Shown here: piece by piece, positions 17,955 through 25,545 of the stretch
Numbering within the stretch: the first letter of the stretch is position 1
Layout: every line of letters starts with the position of its first letter
Assembly (NCBI GenBank): GCA_016779565.1
Contig: JADHNJ010000021.1
Span: forward strand, 1-38,784
DNA length: 38,784 bases
From: Pseudomonadales bacterium
GTDB taxonomy: Bacteria; Pseudomonadota; Gammaproteobacteria; Pseudomonadales; Azotimanducaceae
Direction of reading: 5' to 3'
The notes under the pieces: model-generated
Told to the model about the DNA's origin: nothing
The model's database searches: none
What the model saw: the letters and a program-made list of their open reading frames with translations, nothing else
Program-made: the position numbers and the translations under genes

Positions 17955-18416
17955 CTAGTTTTCTGCTAGCTGACAGGCGACCTGCCACTGAATTCGCGTC
18001 AACGGCATTACCGACAATCGAGCGCCTTTCGCAGTTAGCGGCGAGTCAGCAAAGGCCAGACTCGATTTCAACTCAGACAAGGGCACCAAACGCGCAAGAG
18101 GTGCAAGCAAGGAGAGATTAACGGCGGTCCAGCGCGGGTTCTCCGGCGTCGCCTTAGCGTCAAAATAGCGTGACGATACATCGAATTGAAGCGGATCAGG
18201 ATAGGGATCGCTAGTCACCCGGAGAGTTCCTACTAGGCCGACGTCCCGGCAACTGGAATGGTAGAGCAATACTGAATCATCAACTTGCATGTCCCTAAGA
18301 AAGTTTCGGGCCTGATAATTTCTGACACCATCCCAGGGAATTCCCCGCTGGCCTGCTGCTAAAAAATGGGATAATCCACACTCTTCAGGTTCACTTTTTA
18401 CTAACCAGTAGGACAT
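17955..18416 (-). CDS. EVE domain-containing protein
   Basis: Protein of 153 aa made of one EVE (PUA-like) domain, a fold that binds modified bases in DNA or RNA. The diagnostic start 'MSYWLVKSEPEE' and the 'WDGVRNYQARNFLRDM' block (residues about 27-43) are present, together with 'DDSVLLYHSS'. Two consecutive ATGs exist (18419 and 18416); the second gives the standard N-terminus. Bacterial EVE proteins are mostly uncharacterised single-domain proteins, sometimes fused to modification-dependent nucleases; nothing of that kind is nearby. Confidence 0.92.
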   Translation of the reverse strand: MSYWLVKSEPEECGLSHFLAAGQRGIPWDGVRNYQARNFLRDMQVDDSVLLYHSSCRDVGLVGTLRVTSDPYPDPLQFDVSSRYFDAKATPENPRWTAVNLSLLAPLARLVPLSELKSSLAFADSPLTAKGARLSVMPLTRIQWQVACQLAEN

Positions 18417-18452
18417 CATTAGCGCCTTGATCGTGCCATAACTTGACTCGTA

Positions 18453-19055
18453 CTAAACCCTATTTTGACTGGCTTTCATAAACCGTCTAACGATTAAGAA
18501 GCCTACCAGCAATACGAGAGCGCCTACGGTATCCCCTAAGATATAGACAAATAATCTTGGCAAGACGCTCAACTCCGAAGCGCCATTCATCAAATAAACT
18601 ACCATTATTCCAAGACCGTTTAACACCGCTCCAAGAAAGCCAATCAACATCAGTTGTCGCCAGGTCACCAGGTTAATTGGCCCCTCGATAAACTGTATGC
18701 CCGTGAGCGCAATTAGGCGAATAGCCAGATAACAGCTCACGCAACCCGGCAGCAATGCCCAGAAAGCATAAGGTTCCGGATTAAAAAACAACCACTGGCC
18801 AGCGAGACTTGCAACAAACAACGGGAAAATAGACCTAGCGCCGAGCAAAAAGGCGGCCAGTAATCGGACGCCATGCGGTAAAAAAATTAAACTTGCATAG
18901 AAATAACTAGAATTATCATCAAGAATCGCTGTCTGTATTTTAGAGATCCCAAATTGCACAATAGCGAAAGCGATGAGATAGGTGACGACCACAATCAGCA
19001 GTACCTCTAACTCACTGAGTAACTTTTCTCTTACTTGCTTTATGAGCTCATTCAC
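18453..19055 (-). CDS. MASE1-like integral membrane protein
   Basis: Protein of 200 aa with about five to six hydrophobic helices (for example residues 18-38, 62-88, 132-155, 168-190). The pattern 'LIFLPHGVRLLAAFLLGARS' followed by a C-terminal 'YILGDTVGALVLLVGFLIV' resembles the MASE1 sensory membrane domain, but no histidine kinase, GGDEF or other output domain follows. It could therefore be a free-standing sensor-like domain or a related membrane protein; the ligand is unknown. The start at 19055 precedes a basic, amphipathic N-terminus. Confidence 0.7.
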   Translation of the reverse strand: MNELIKQVREKLLSELEVLLIVVVTYLIAFAIVQFGISKIQTAILDDNSSYFYASLIFLPHGVRLLAAFLLGARSIFPLFVASLAGQWLFFNPEPYAFWALLPGCVSCYLAIRLIALTGIQFIEGPINLVTWRQLMLIGFLGAVLNGLGIMVVYLMNGASELSVLPRLFVYILGDTVGALVLLVGFLIVRRFMKASQNRV

Positions 19056-19110
19056 CGACAGGTATCAACGCAGCAGAAAATCGCCTGAAAAAAAGTGCGA
19101 TAAGCATAGA

Positions 19111-19299
19111 TTAGCGTTTTGATTTGGGTTTGCCTTTTTTCCGAGCCTTCTTTGACGTTTTCTTTCGTGGTTCTAGGTCCACGCCTGCTTCTTTGCGAGC
19201 AGCCTTAAAAGCCGCCTGCATCGCTTTGAGCTTCTCTCCTTTTTTAGCCTCAATAACCGGGTCTTTCGCTTGTTTAAACGAAATCACTTTTGCAATCAT
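19111..19299 (-). CDS. Small lysine-rich basic protein
   Basis: Hypothetical protein of 62 aa. The first 35 residues look helical ('AMQAAFKAARKEAG'), and the last 20 are almost all Lys, Arg, Ser and Gly ('KKTSKKARKKGKPKSKR' at the end), a tail like those of histone H1-like or ribosome- and nucleic-acid-binding small proteins. The predicted charge is strongly positive. The Shine-Dalgarno is weak (AGAGA). No family is recognised; nucleic acid binding is inferred only from composition. Confidence 0.6.
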   Translation of the reverse strand: MIAKVISFKQAKDPVIEAKKGEKLKAMQAAFKAARKEAGVDLEPRKKTSKKARKKGKPKSKR

Positions 19300-19432
19300 C
19301 GATTATCTCTGTCGTTGCTTAAGTATAAATGTGCCACACTTAACTAAGTTTATGAAACCATTTTAGCGGTCCACAAATACCGTGAGCATCGATCGAGTCC
19401 TGCATGGGCTGCCTAGAACCTTGGAGATTTTT

Positions 19433-19888
19433 ATGAACGCTTTGCCCAAATGGACAATCCTTTTACTCATCACTACCACTTGCTTTGTGCCTTCAATCCG
19501 CAGTGAACAAAGCCTCAGCGAGCGTGAAGCGATGGCCACCCTTGACCGGTTTATGGAGGCCTTTAACGCAAGAGACATGCAGGCATGGTCTGATACCTTG
19601 CATTATCCGCATGTCAGGTTTGCAAGTGGAGACGTAACGGTCCTGCAATCCCCTCAGGCATTCCAAAATCGCCAAGTGTTTGAAGCATTAGCAGCAAGCG
19701 GTTGGGTCAGATCAAGATGGGTTGATCGAAAGATCTCTTTGTCATCGCCTCGAAAAGTCCACATCCAAACCACCTTCGAACGGCTAAACTCTAAAAATGA
19801 GCGTATCGGTCAGTATCAATCACTCTACATCGTGACTCAAAAAGATGGCCGATGGGGAATACAAGCTCGTTCTAGTTTAGCGCCTTGA
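19433..19888 (+). CDS. Secreted NTF2-like (SnoaL/DUF4440-type) protein
   Basis: Protein of 151 aa with an N-terminal signal peptide ('WTILLLITTTCFVPSIRS') and a SnoaL/DUF4440-like fold inferred from 'LDRFMEAFNARDMQAWSDTLHYPHVRFASGDV', read in pieces such as 'FMEAFNARDMQAW', and a C-terminal 'GQYQSLYIVTQKDGRWGIQ' strand pair. Such domains bind small hydrophobic ligands or have lost catalysis. The ATG at 19433 has GGAG 8 nt upstream; a frame from 19382 would add residues that spoil the signal peptide. No operon partner. Confidence 0.72.
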   Translation: MNALPKWTILLLITTTCFVPSIRSEQSLSEREAMATLDRFMEAFNARDMQAWSDTLHYPHVRFASGDVTVLQSPQAFQNRQVFEALAASGWVRSRWVDRKISLSSPRKVHIQTTFERLNSKNERIGQYQSLYIVTQKDGRWGIQARSSLAP

Positions 19889-20149
19889 GACTGCGGTTAC
19901 CGCCTGGCGCTCAAATTAGTAGCGACTTTTCATCGTTGCTTAGGCAAACCCTATCGTATATCTAAGATGTGGCGAGACGGATCTCTAACGCTCACTTTGG
20001 TGATACCGCTCTGACCATTGTGTTTTATTTTCCACACCGACTCATGAGTAGCGACCAATTGATAGAGGACAACAATAAACTACCAACCCTGCGATACACT
20101 TTCGCAACACTTATCCAAACGCAATATTTCTGAAAAAATCGTTGATCAA

Positions 20150-20470
20150 GTGCTGAGTCACATCACAACATGCCCTGTATGCCGCGCTCGACTGAATGCT
20201 TGGCCAACCGTCCAAAGGCAGGCCAAAGGCGGACGACTCGAAAGCGTTTTGTCTGTTACTACAAACGTTGCTTGGGCCGCCGTTTTGATTGGCTATCTTA
20301 TTCTCATGAGCAGTGGACTTTGGGCTTGGAGGACACAAAGTCCAAAAGCAGGTTACATCGAGTTTGGGACAGTACTTTTATTTTGTGGCATCACCCTGGG
20401 CTTACTGCTCGTCGGGTACGAGCGATCACAAGCAACGCGATCTGATCCCTATCGCGATATCCACCATTAG
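20150..20470 (+). CDS. Anti-sigma-type zinc finger membrane protein, start unclear
   Basis: The protein has the zinc-binding anti-sigma signature Hx3Cx2C ('HITTCPVCRARL') followed by two transmembrane helices ('NVAWAAVLIGYLILM' and 'FGTVLLFCGITLGLLLV'). The only conventional start in frame is GTG at 20150, which begins just before the His and would leave half the zinc finger out. The same frame continues open upstream to 20066 and there reads 'PCDTLSQHLSKRNISEK', which is exactly the missing helix of a zf-HC2 domain, but it has no ATG, GTG or TTG. An ATG at 20044 in another frame ends after 28 codons. A frameshift, a sequencing error or a decayed 5' end is likely. No sigma factor gene is adjacent; YbjQ follows 17 bp later. 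Confidence 0.6.
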   Translation: MLSHITTCPVCRARLNAWPTVQRQAKGGRLESVLSVTTNVAWAAVLIGYLILMSSGLWAWRTQSPKAGYIEFGTVLLFCGITLGLLLVGYERSQATRSDPYRDIHH

Positions 20471-20487
20471 CCTCGGAGGAGGACTCA

Positions 20488-20811
20488 ATGACAATAATTG
20501 TGACACCCGCCAGTCAAATCGCCGGTCAGCACGTTTCGCAAACCTTGGGGCTTGTCCGCGGCAACACTATCAGAGCTCGTCACATCGGTAGAGATATTGT
20601 GGCTGTTTTGCGTACCTTAGTCGGCGGCGAAATCGTCGAATATACCAAGTTAATGGCTGAGGCCCGAGAACAAGCGCTCGACAGAATGATTGCATCGGCA
20701 GTGCAACTGGACGCAGATGCGGTTTTGGACGTGAGATTTTCCACTTCCGTCGTGATTGGCGGCGCTGCAGAACTTCTTGCCTATGGCAACGCAGTTAAGT
20801 TAAGCCCCTAA
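20488..20811 (+). CDS. YbjQ family (UPF0145) protein
   Basis: Protein of 107 aa of the YbjQ/DUF74 family, which forms pentameric beta-alpha rings in known structures and has been linked loosely to heavy-metal binding. Family features seen are 'LGLVRGNTIRARHIGRDI' near residue 20, 'GGEIVEYTKLMAEAREQAL' near 46, and 'LDADAVLDVRF' near 75. An AGGAGG Shine-Dalgarno lies just upstream of the ATG. It is probably co-transcribed with the zinc-finger membrane protein 17 bp upstream. Confidence 0.92.
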   Translation: MTIIVTPASQIAGQHVSQTLGLVRGNTIRARHIGRDIVAVLRTLVGGEIVEYTKLMAEAREQALDRMIASAVQLDADAVLDVRFSTSVVIGGAAELLAYGNAVKLSP

Positions 20812-20844
20812 CTCGCGTTCAATCTGATCGATCTGCACCGAGGA

Positions 20845-21060
20845 TTAACGGCGCTCTAAGTCCGAAATCACCATCTCGTCAGTCATCTCAGCCATCGCAA
20901 TGGCGCTCTCAACACATTCACGCATCAGTGCCTGAGTATTAGTCCGTTCGGTGATCTGCCCGCCCAGAATATGTGCGACGTAGATTCGAGATGCCACATG
21001 CAAGATAGCGGTTTCGCTCGATTCCAGATGTACATACGTTTTGTCTTTCGTCTTCGCCAT
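20845..21060 (-). CDS. Small hypothetical protein, 71 aa
   Basis: Soluble, acidic, mostly helical 71-residue protein without a recognised domain. The C-terminal half ('ALMRECVESAIAMAEMTDEM') looks like an amphipathic helix, and the N-terminus is charged. A possible AAGGA lies about 11 nt upstream of the ATG. The balanced amino acid composition and position between convergent and tandem genes suggest it is a real gene. No function can be given. Confidence 0.6.
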   Translation of the reverse strand: MAKTKDKTYVHLESSETAILHVASRIYVAHILGGQITERTNTQALMRECVESAIAMAEMTDEMVISDLERR

Positions 21061-21222
21061 CGCTTTCGAATTCCTTATCGTGCTTTACCCTTCAGTGGGT
21101 CCTATCGGGAGCCATAGTAGCAAGGAACAGGCCTTGTCACCTAGGTTGTGTCGTCCCAATTCGTTACTTTCAAAGCCCCAAGGACTGCGTGCTTCGAAAC
21201 GCCCTTCGGAGTTAGCTCGCCT

Positions 21223-22107
21223 TTAACGACCTGATTGTTCGGTTACCTGATCGAGATCGTCTTGGGTCATTTGATCAGCGTCTATCTCATTAATGCTTTC
21301 AGGCGCAATTACCATAAATACGAAAAACAAGAACGTCTCAGCCAAATGCCAGTGCCGCGTTGGTAATTCCGAAATCTGATTGTAGCAACAAGAGGCAAAA
21401 ACACTTGCAAAATAAAGGGCAAAAGCAATGACCAGCGTATAAACATTTTGCGCAGTCAAAATGGCCGTCCATTCAGCAAATTCAGCGCGCTCTAGTCCTA
21501 CAAAATACTCATAAACCATAAAACCTGTCAGCAACAAAACGGCATTCAAGCTTGCCCCTTGGAGTCGATCGAGCAGCGTCTTATTAGGATCAAGCACACA
21601 AAAAATAGCGCCGAAGGCGGCTAACGCGATGCCAATATTGATCGGCGCCCAAAAATGATTAAGTTCGACGCTTTTTATCGACCAAAGCACTATCGCGATT
21701 GGGATTGCTAAGGCGAAGATTAATAAGCTGATCAAGGCCCAACTACTCGGTCGATGAAACACAGCGACTGTTTTAGTGTTGGCGTTAATTCCTAGAGCCG
21801 TTATACAAGCCCCAGAAAGCGCAGCTACAAACCCACTTAAAATAAAGGGATGCTCGTATCTGAGACCTATCGATATAAAAAAAGCTGCTAGCATCAGGCC
21901 AAAAGGCAAGGGCACAAACCGAAAGAAAAGCGGCCAAGGCATCCCCAGTGCATACCTAGTATAAAGACCCAACACGCTCAAGGGCGCTAGAAAGGCCACC
22001 AAAACAAGCTGGTTGTAAGCCGTTACGTAGATTCCACCATTGGCGATAAGACCTGCAATCAGCGCGAGAAAAAAACCAACTGCTAGACTTTTACGCTTCC
22101 AGTTCAT
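21223..22107 (-). CDS. Polytopic membrane protein of unknown function
   Basis: Protein of about 294 aa with eight to nine hydrophobic helices (for example 'VGFFLALIAGLIANGG', 'LVLVAFLAPLSVLGLYT', 'WALISLLIFALAIPIAIVLW', 'NAVLLLTGFMVYEYFVGL') and a short acidic C-terminal tail of about 20 residues. ATG 22107 was chosen because the 21-residue extension from a GTG at 22170 is Cys/Arg-rich and not membrane-like. No transporter or enzyme motif was recognised. Confidence 0.7.
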   Translation of the reverse strand: MNWKRKSLAVGFFLALIAGLIANGGIYVTAYNQLVLVAFLAPLSVLGLYTRYALGMPWPLFFRFVPLPFGLMLAAFFISIGLRYEHPFILSGFVAALSGACITALGINANTKTVAVFHRPSSWALISLLIFALAIPIAIVLWSIKSVELNHFWAPINIGIALAAFGAIFCVLDPNKTLLDRLQGASLNAVLLLTGFMVYEYFVGLERAEFAEWTAILTAQNVYTLVIAFALYFASVFASCCYNQISELPTRHWHLAETFLFFVFMVIAPESINEIDADQMTQDDLDQVTEQSGR

Positions 22108-22314
22108 AGCACTTCTATCAGGGGCACATGCCCCTGATCTTTTCACTTTAAAGGCGCGATCACAAGGCACTGGATGGACTGCAATCCCCTGGTAACGCCT
22201 TATGCGGCTCGGTGACGCACCTCAAATCGGCCGTATTTTTCAGAGCCTGACCTTGAAAAGGCCCGTCCAAGTCACCCTACCGAATCCCAAGACGACCCGG
22301 CAGAGCTCGGTATC

Positions 22315-23199
22315 CTAGACGCCGCCTGTTTTAGGTTTCGCAGCGCTCATATCCATCAAAGCATCTGCATTGGCCATGAGATCTTCAAAGGTTGCCTCCA
22401 CACCCAACTCAACGGGGTCATTTACAAAAATCTGCGCTCGATAGAATCGTCCGCTTCCTGCATTAATGACCGCTCCTGTGGGCGCATCTGCACTCGTCAT
22501 GAATAATACTGCTGGACTCACCAGCTTCGGTGCCGCTTGCGGCGGTGGGCTGTCTGGATCAATCTCGCGCCCAGGGATCGTTGCGATCATACGCGTTGCA
22601 GCTGCAGGCGCTAGCGTATTGACTCGAACATTATTCTTCGCGCCCTCAAGGGCAAGCACATTCATCAATCCCAACATGCCCATCTTAGCAGCGCCGTAAT
22701 TTGCCTGACCAAAATTACCATAAATACCGGAACTCGAACTCGTCAGTACAATTCGCCCATAACCTTGTTCATTCATGAGCGGCCAGGCTGCCCGAGTCAC
22801 GTATGCCGTCCCTGAGAGATGAACTTGCAAAACAAGGTCCCAATCTTCAAGTGACATTTTTTTAAAGGATCGGTCTCGCAGTATCCCGGCATTGTTAACC
22901 AAAATATCAATACGTCCGAAGGCATCAATCGCTGATTGCACAATGCTCGCTGCGCCATCAGGATCAGAGACGGATGCCTTATTAGCAACAGCCTCTGCCC
23001 CCATAGATTTGAGTTCAGCAACAACTTGGTCAGCCGCGTCTCCGGCACCACTACCATCTACGGTACCGCCTAAATCATTTATAACGACCTTAGCGCCGCG
23101 CTTGGCATATTCAATGGCATGAGCTCGACCAAGGCCGTTACCTGCTCCTGTGATCACGACTACTTTATTTTCAAACTCGCTGTTTTCTATGATGGGCAT
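22315..23199 (-). CDS. Short-chain dehydrogenase, MFE-2 / 3-hydroxyacyl-CoA dehydrogenase type
   Basis: NAD(P)-dependent SDR of 294 aa. The cofactor motif is 'TGAGNGLGRAHA' (residues 17-28), then 'NNAGILRD', and the catalytic Ser-Tyr-Lys in 'TSSSSGIYGNFGQANYGAAK'. The extended 'NDLGGTVDGSG' loop after beta-2 is typical of the dehydrogenase half of the peroxisomal multifunctional enzyme type 2, so a (R)-3-hydroxyacyl-CoA is a likely substrate. The ATG at 23199 has AAGGAGAG upstream. It is divergent from a MaoC-like hydratase gene 105 bp away, which would supply the preceding beta-oxidation step. Confidence 0.88.
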   Translation of the reverse strand: MPIIENSEFENKVVVITGAGNGLGRAHAIEYAKRGAKVVINDLGGTVDGSGAGDAADQVVAELKSMGAEAVANKASVSDPDGAASIVQSAIDAFGRIDILVNNAGILRDRSFKKMSLEDWDLVLQVHLSGTAYVTRAAWPLMNEQGYGRIVLTSSSSGIYGNFGQANYGAAKMGMLGLMNVLALEGAKNNVRVNTLAPAAATRMIATIPGREIDPDSPPPQAAPKLVSPAVLFMTSADAPTGAVINAGSGRFYRAQIFVNDPVELGVEATFEDLMANADALMDMSAAKPKTGGV

Positions 23200-23210
23200 T
23201 GAATCTCTCC

Positions 23211-23295
23211 TTTTTCGAAAGCCATAGACTATCACGATCTTTGCTTACTGTTGCTCGTAAGACGCGTTAGGCTTTCCAAAGCTATTTTTCGAAAG
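23211..23295. promoter_or_regulatory. Paired TTTCGAAA palindromes in the SDR/MaoC divergent promoter
   Basis: The 11-mer TTTTTCGAAAG occurs twice, at 23211-23221 and 23285-23295, each containing the palindrome TTTCGAAA (23213-23220 and 23287-23294). The two lie beside the start regions of the divergent SDR and MaoC genes. A shared operator for both genes is possible, but the palindrome is short and AT-rich and no regulator gene is adjacent. Confidence 0.3.
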
Positions 23296-23304
23296 AGATA
23301 CCTT

Positions 23305-23793
23305 ATGGAGAGAAGTACACCATTGCGGCTTACAGATGCCGAGAAGCTGATCGGTAAAGCGCTGGGGATCAGCGAATGGGTTGATATCGATCAAGTCCAG
23401 GTAAACATTTTTGGGGAGGTTACTCGCTGGCGAACGCCTGGGCATTGCGATCCTGAATTTGCCAAGCAGGGTCGTTTCGGCGGCACGCTTCTCCATGGGT
23501 TTCATGCAATTGCCCTGCTGCCTTATTTTTATCAATCCGCAGGGTGCTGGCCCATCGACGGCGAGGATCCATTAAATTACGGGCTCGATAAAGTCCGAAT
23601 ACTCAAGCCGATCATCATCGGCGATGGCGTACGGTTACGATCTCAGATGCGGCTGTTAGCCGCTGAACCAAAATCGGACGGCGACTATCTGCTTAAAGTT
23701 GGACATGATATTGAGGCTGAGGGGCATGAAGGTATCGCAATTTATGCCGAGTATCTCACTTACTGGCACCGGGTTAAATCGGCAGGGGCCTAG
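23305..23793 (+). CDS. MaoC-like (R)-specific enoyl-CoA hydratase / NodN-like dehydratase
   Basis: Single hot-dog domain of 162 aa. The segment 'HCDPEFAKQGRFGGTLLHGFHAIALLP' (seen as 'HCDPEFAK' and 'GTLLHGFHAIALLP') carries the hydratase-2 Asp/His region, and 'YGLDKVRILKPIIIGD' is the typical second block. The NodN-like arrangement suggests hydration of an enoyl-CoA. ATG 23305 has an AGAG upstream; an 18-codon extension is basic and unlikely. It is divergent from the SDR gene, with which it would form the second half of a beta-oxidation cycle. Confidence 0.85.
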   Translation: MERSTPLRLTDAEKLIGKALGISEWVDIDQVQVNIFGEVTRWRTPGHCDPEFAKQGRFGGTLLHGFHAIALLPYFYQSAGCWPIDGEDPLNYGLDKVRILKPIIIGDGVRLRSQMRLLAAEPKSDGDYLLKVGHDIEAEGHEGIAIYAEYLTYWHRVKSAGA

Positions 23794-24038
23794 CTGAATT
23801 GCCTGCTCGGTCGCAAACGCTCTGAGGCACTCTATAAACATCGCTGGCTTAGGATAAGCAACGAAAAGATTTAGCCGCCTTTAACCAGGCAGTAAAAAAC
23901 CGCGAAAGACTGGCCAAACCATCGATCGCAGCCATCCAATCACTCGCAAACTCAAACCAATTTAGATAGCCTAAGCCATTAATGCGGGTCATGAATTAAA
24001 GGTCGAGACTCAATCATTGTTTATTGTGAGGAATTTTT

Positions 24039-25340
24039 ATGAGCGAACAATCTGCACCAACACAACAAGTGATGCCCAGCGCTGCCGGCGTAGACGAATT
24101 GACGCCCATCCCTGCTGCAAAAGATGTCGCGCTTGAAGATATTCTTCCAGTTAACCCCCGATTATTTAGTGAGAATCGATGGGAAGAGTATTTTGAACGA
24201 CTACGAAGAGAAGACCCCGTCCACTTCAACGAAACCGTTTCTGCTGGACGATTCTGGTCCTTAACGCGCTATGAAGAAATTAAACAGGTCGACACCAACT
24301 GGTCGAATTTCTCGTCTGCACATGGTATTACCCTAGGTTTTCCAGTTGGCACTGAGTTACCTGAGGGCGCGCTCAACATTTCTACTTTTATCGCCATGGA
24401 TCCTCCGACCCATGATGTGCAACGCAAAACCGTTACAGGCGTCGTAGCGCCCCGAAATCTGGCTAATCTTGAGCCACTCATTCGATCAAGAACGCAACAA
24501 GTGCTCGATAGTCTGCCCGATAACACGCCCTTTGATTGGGTAGACACGGTATCCATAGAACTGACCACGATGATGCTGGCAACGCTTTTTGACTTTCCCT
24601 TCGAAGATCGCAGAAAACTCACCCGCTGGTCAGATATTACATTTGCAATTCCCCAGCCGGGCGGCATCATCGAGTCCATCCAGCAACGTCGAGACGAGCT
24701 CCTTGAATGTTTAGATTATTTCATGCGACTAAAGGCAGAACGTTTGCAGAATCCCGGTGATGATCTCGTATCCATGCTCGCGCATGGGGCCGAAACTAAA
24801 GACATGCCCCCCTTAGAATACCTCGGCAATCTGCTACTGCTCATTGTCGGCGGTAATGACACCACACGAAATACGATGTCTGGTAGCGTCTATGCACTCA
24901 ATCAATTCCCAGCGCAGTATGACAAATTGATCGCTAATCCAAACTTGATCCCCAATATGGTGGCCGAGGTTATTCGCTGGCAAACACCCCTTGCGTATAT
25001 GCGCCGCACAGCCAATGAAGATTGCACCTTAGGAGGAAAAGACATAAAAGCAGGCGATCAGCTGCTGATGTGGTACGCCTCCGGCAATCGCGATACCGAT
25101 GTATTTACTGACCCGGAACAACTCGATATCGAGCGCAAGAACGCACGACAGCATCTATCCTTCGGGTTTGGCATTCATCGTTGCATGGGTAATCGTCTCG
25201 CAGAGTTACAGCTGCGTATTTTGTGGGAAGAAATTTTGACACGCTTCGAGCGAATCGAGGTGCTTGAGGAACCATCGCGCACGCTGTCGTCTTTTGTTAA
25301 GGGTTATACCCACATGCCAGTCAGAGTGATTCGCAAATAA
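24039..25340 (+). CDS. Cytochrome P450, CYP153-like alkane hydroxylase
   Basis: Soluble bacterial P450 of 433 aa. The heme-binding loop 'FGFGIHRCMGNRLAELQLR' has the axial Cys382; the K-helix ExxR is E310-R313 ('EVIRW'); the I-helix oxygen motif is 'VGGNDTTRN' (about 270-278). The stretches 'AMDPPTHDVQRK', 'APRNLANLEPLIRSRT', 'WQTPLAYMRR' and 'LMWYASGNRD' match CYP153 as I remember it, a family that omega-hydroxylates alkanes and fatty acids using a ferredoxin and reductase. Those partners are not encoded nearby. A GAGG Shine-Dalgarno precedes the ATG. Confidence 0.93.
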   Translation: MSEQSAPTQQVMPSAAGVDELTPIPAAKDVALEDILPVNPRLFSENRWEEYFERLRREDPVHFNETVSAGRFWSLTRYEEIKQVDTNWSNFSSAHGITLGFPVGTELPEGALNISTFIAMDPPTHDVQRKTVTGVVAPRNLANLEPLIRSRTQQVLDSLPDNTPFDWVDTVSIELTTMMLATLFDFPFEDRRKLTRWSDITFAIPQPGGIIESIQQRRDELLECLDYFMRLKAERLQNPGDDLVSMLAHGAETKDMPPLEYLGNLLLLIVGGNDTTRNTMSGSVYALNQFPAQYDKLIANPNLIPNMVAEVIRWQTPLAYMRRTANEDCTLGGKDIKAGDQLLMWYASGNRDTDVFTDPEQLDIERKNARQHLSFGFGIHRCMGNRLAELQLRILWEEILTRFERIEVLEEPSRTLSSFVKGYTHMPVRVIRK

Positions 25341-25375
25341 TCGGCGCCGTGTCTTTGCTCGATCTAAACAAAACT

Positions 25376-25420
25376 AGGAGGACGTTTTTGCCGCGAGTCC
25401 TTGGTCAAGCACTTGATTAA
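25376..25420 (+). other. Strong Shine-Dalgarno followed by a 10-codon minicistron
   Basis: AGGAGG at 25376-25381 is followed 6 nt later by TTG (25388), nine further codons and TAA. It lies 35 bp after the P450 gene, where a ferredoxin gene would be expected in many CYP153 operons. It may be a remnant start site of a lost downstream gene. Just after it, a 13-bp motif (TTGATTAAGCCTT / TTGATTGAGCCTT) is tandemly duplicated. Confidence 0.25.
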
Positions 25421-25545
25421 GCCTTTGATTGAGCCTTCGTTAGGCAATTGATAAGCGCGGCGCTGAGATCCCTCGACGATGGCTTTTAACGAGCTTATCG
25501 CTGTACAAAGCGGTTATCCTATTAGCTTGGATACTTTGGCTCTGT

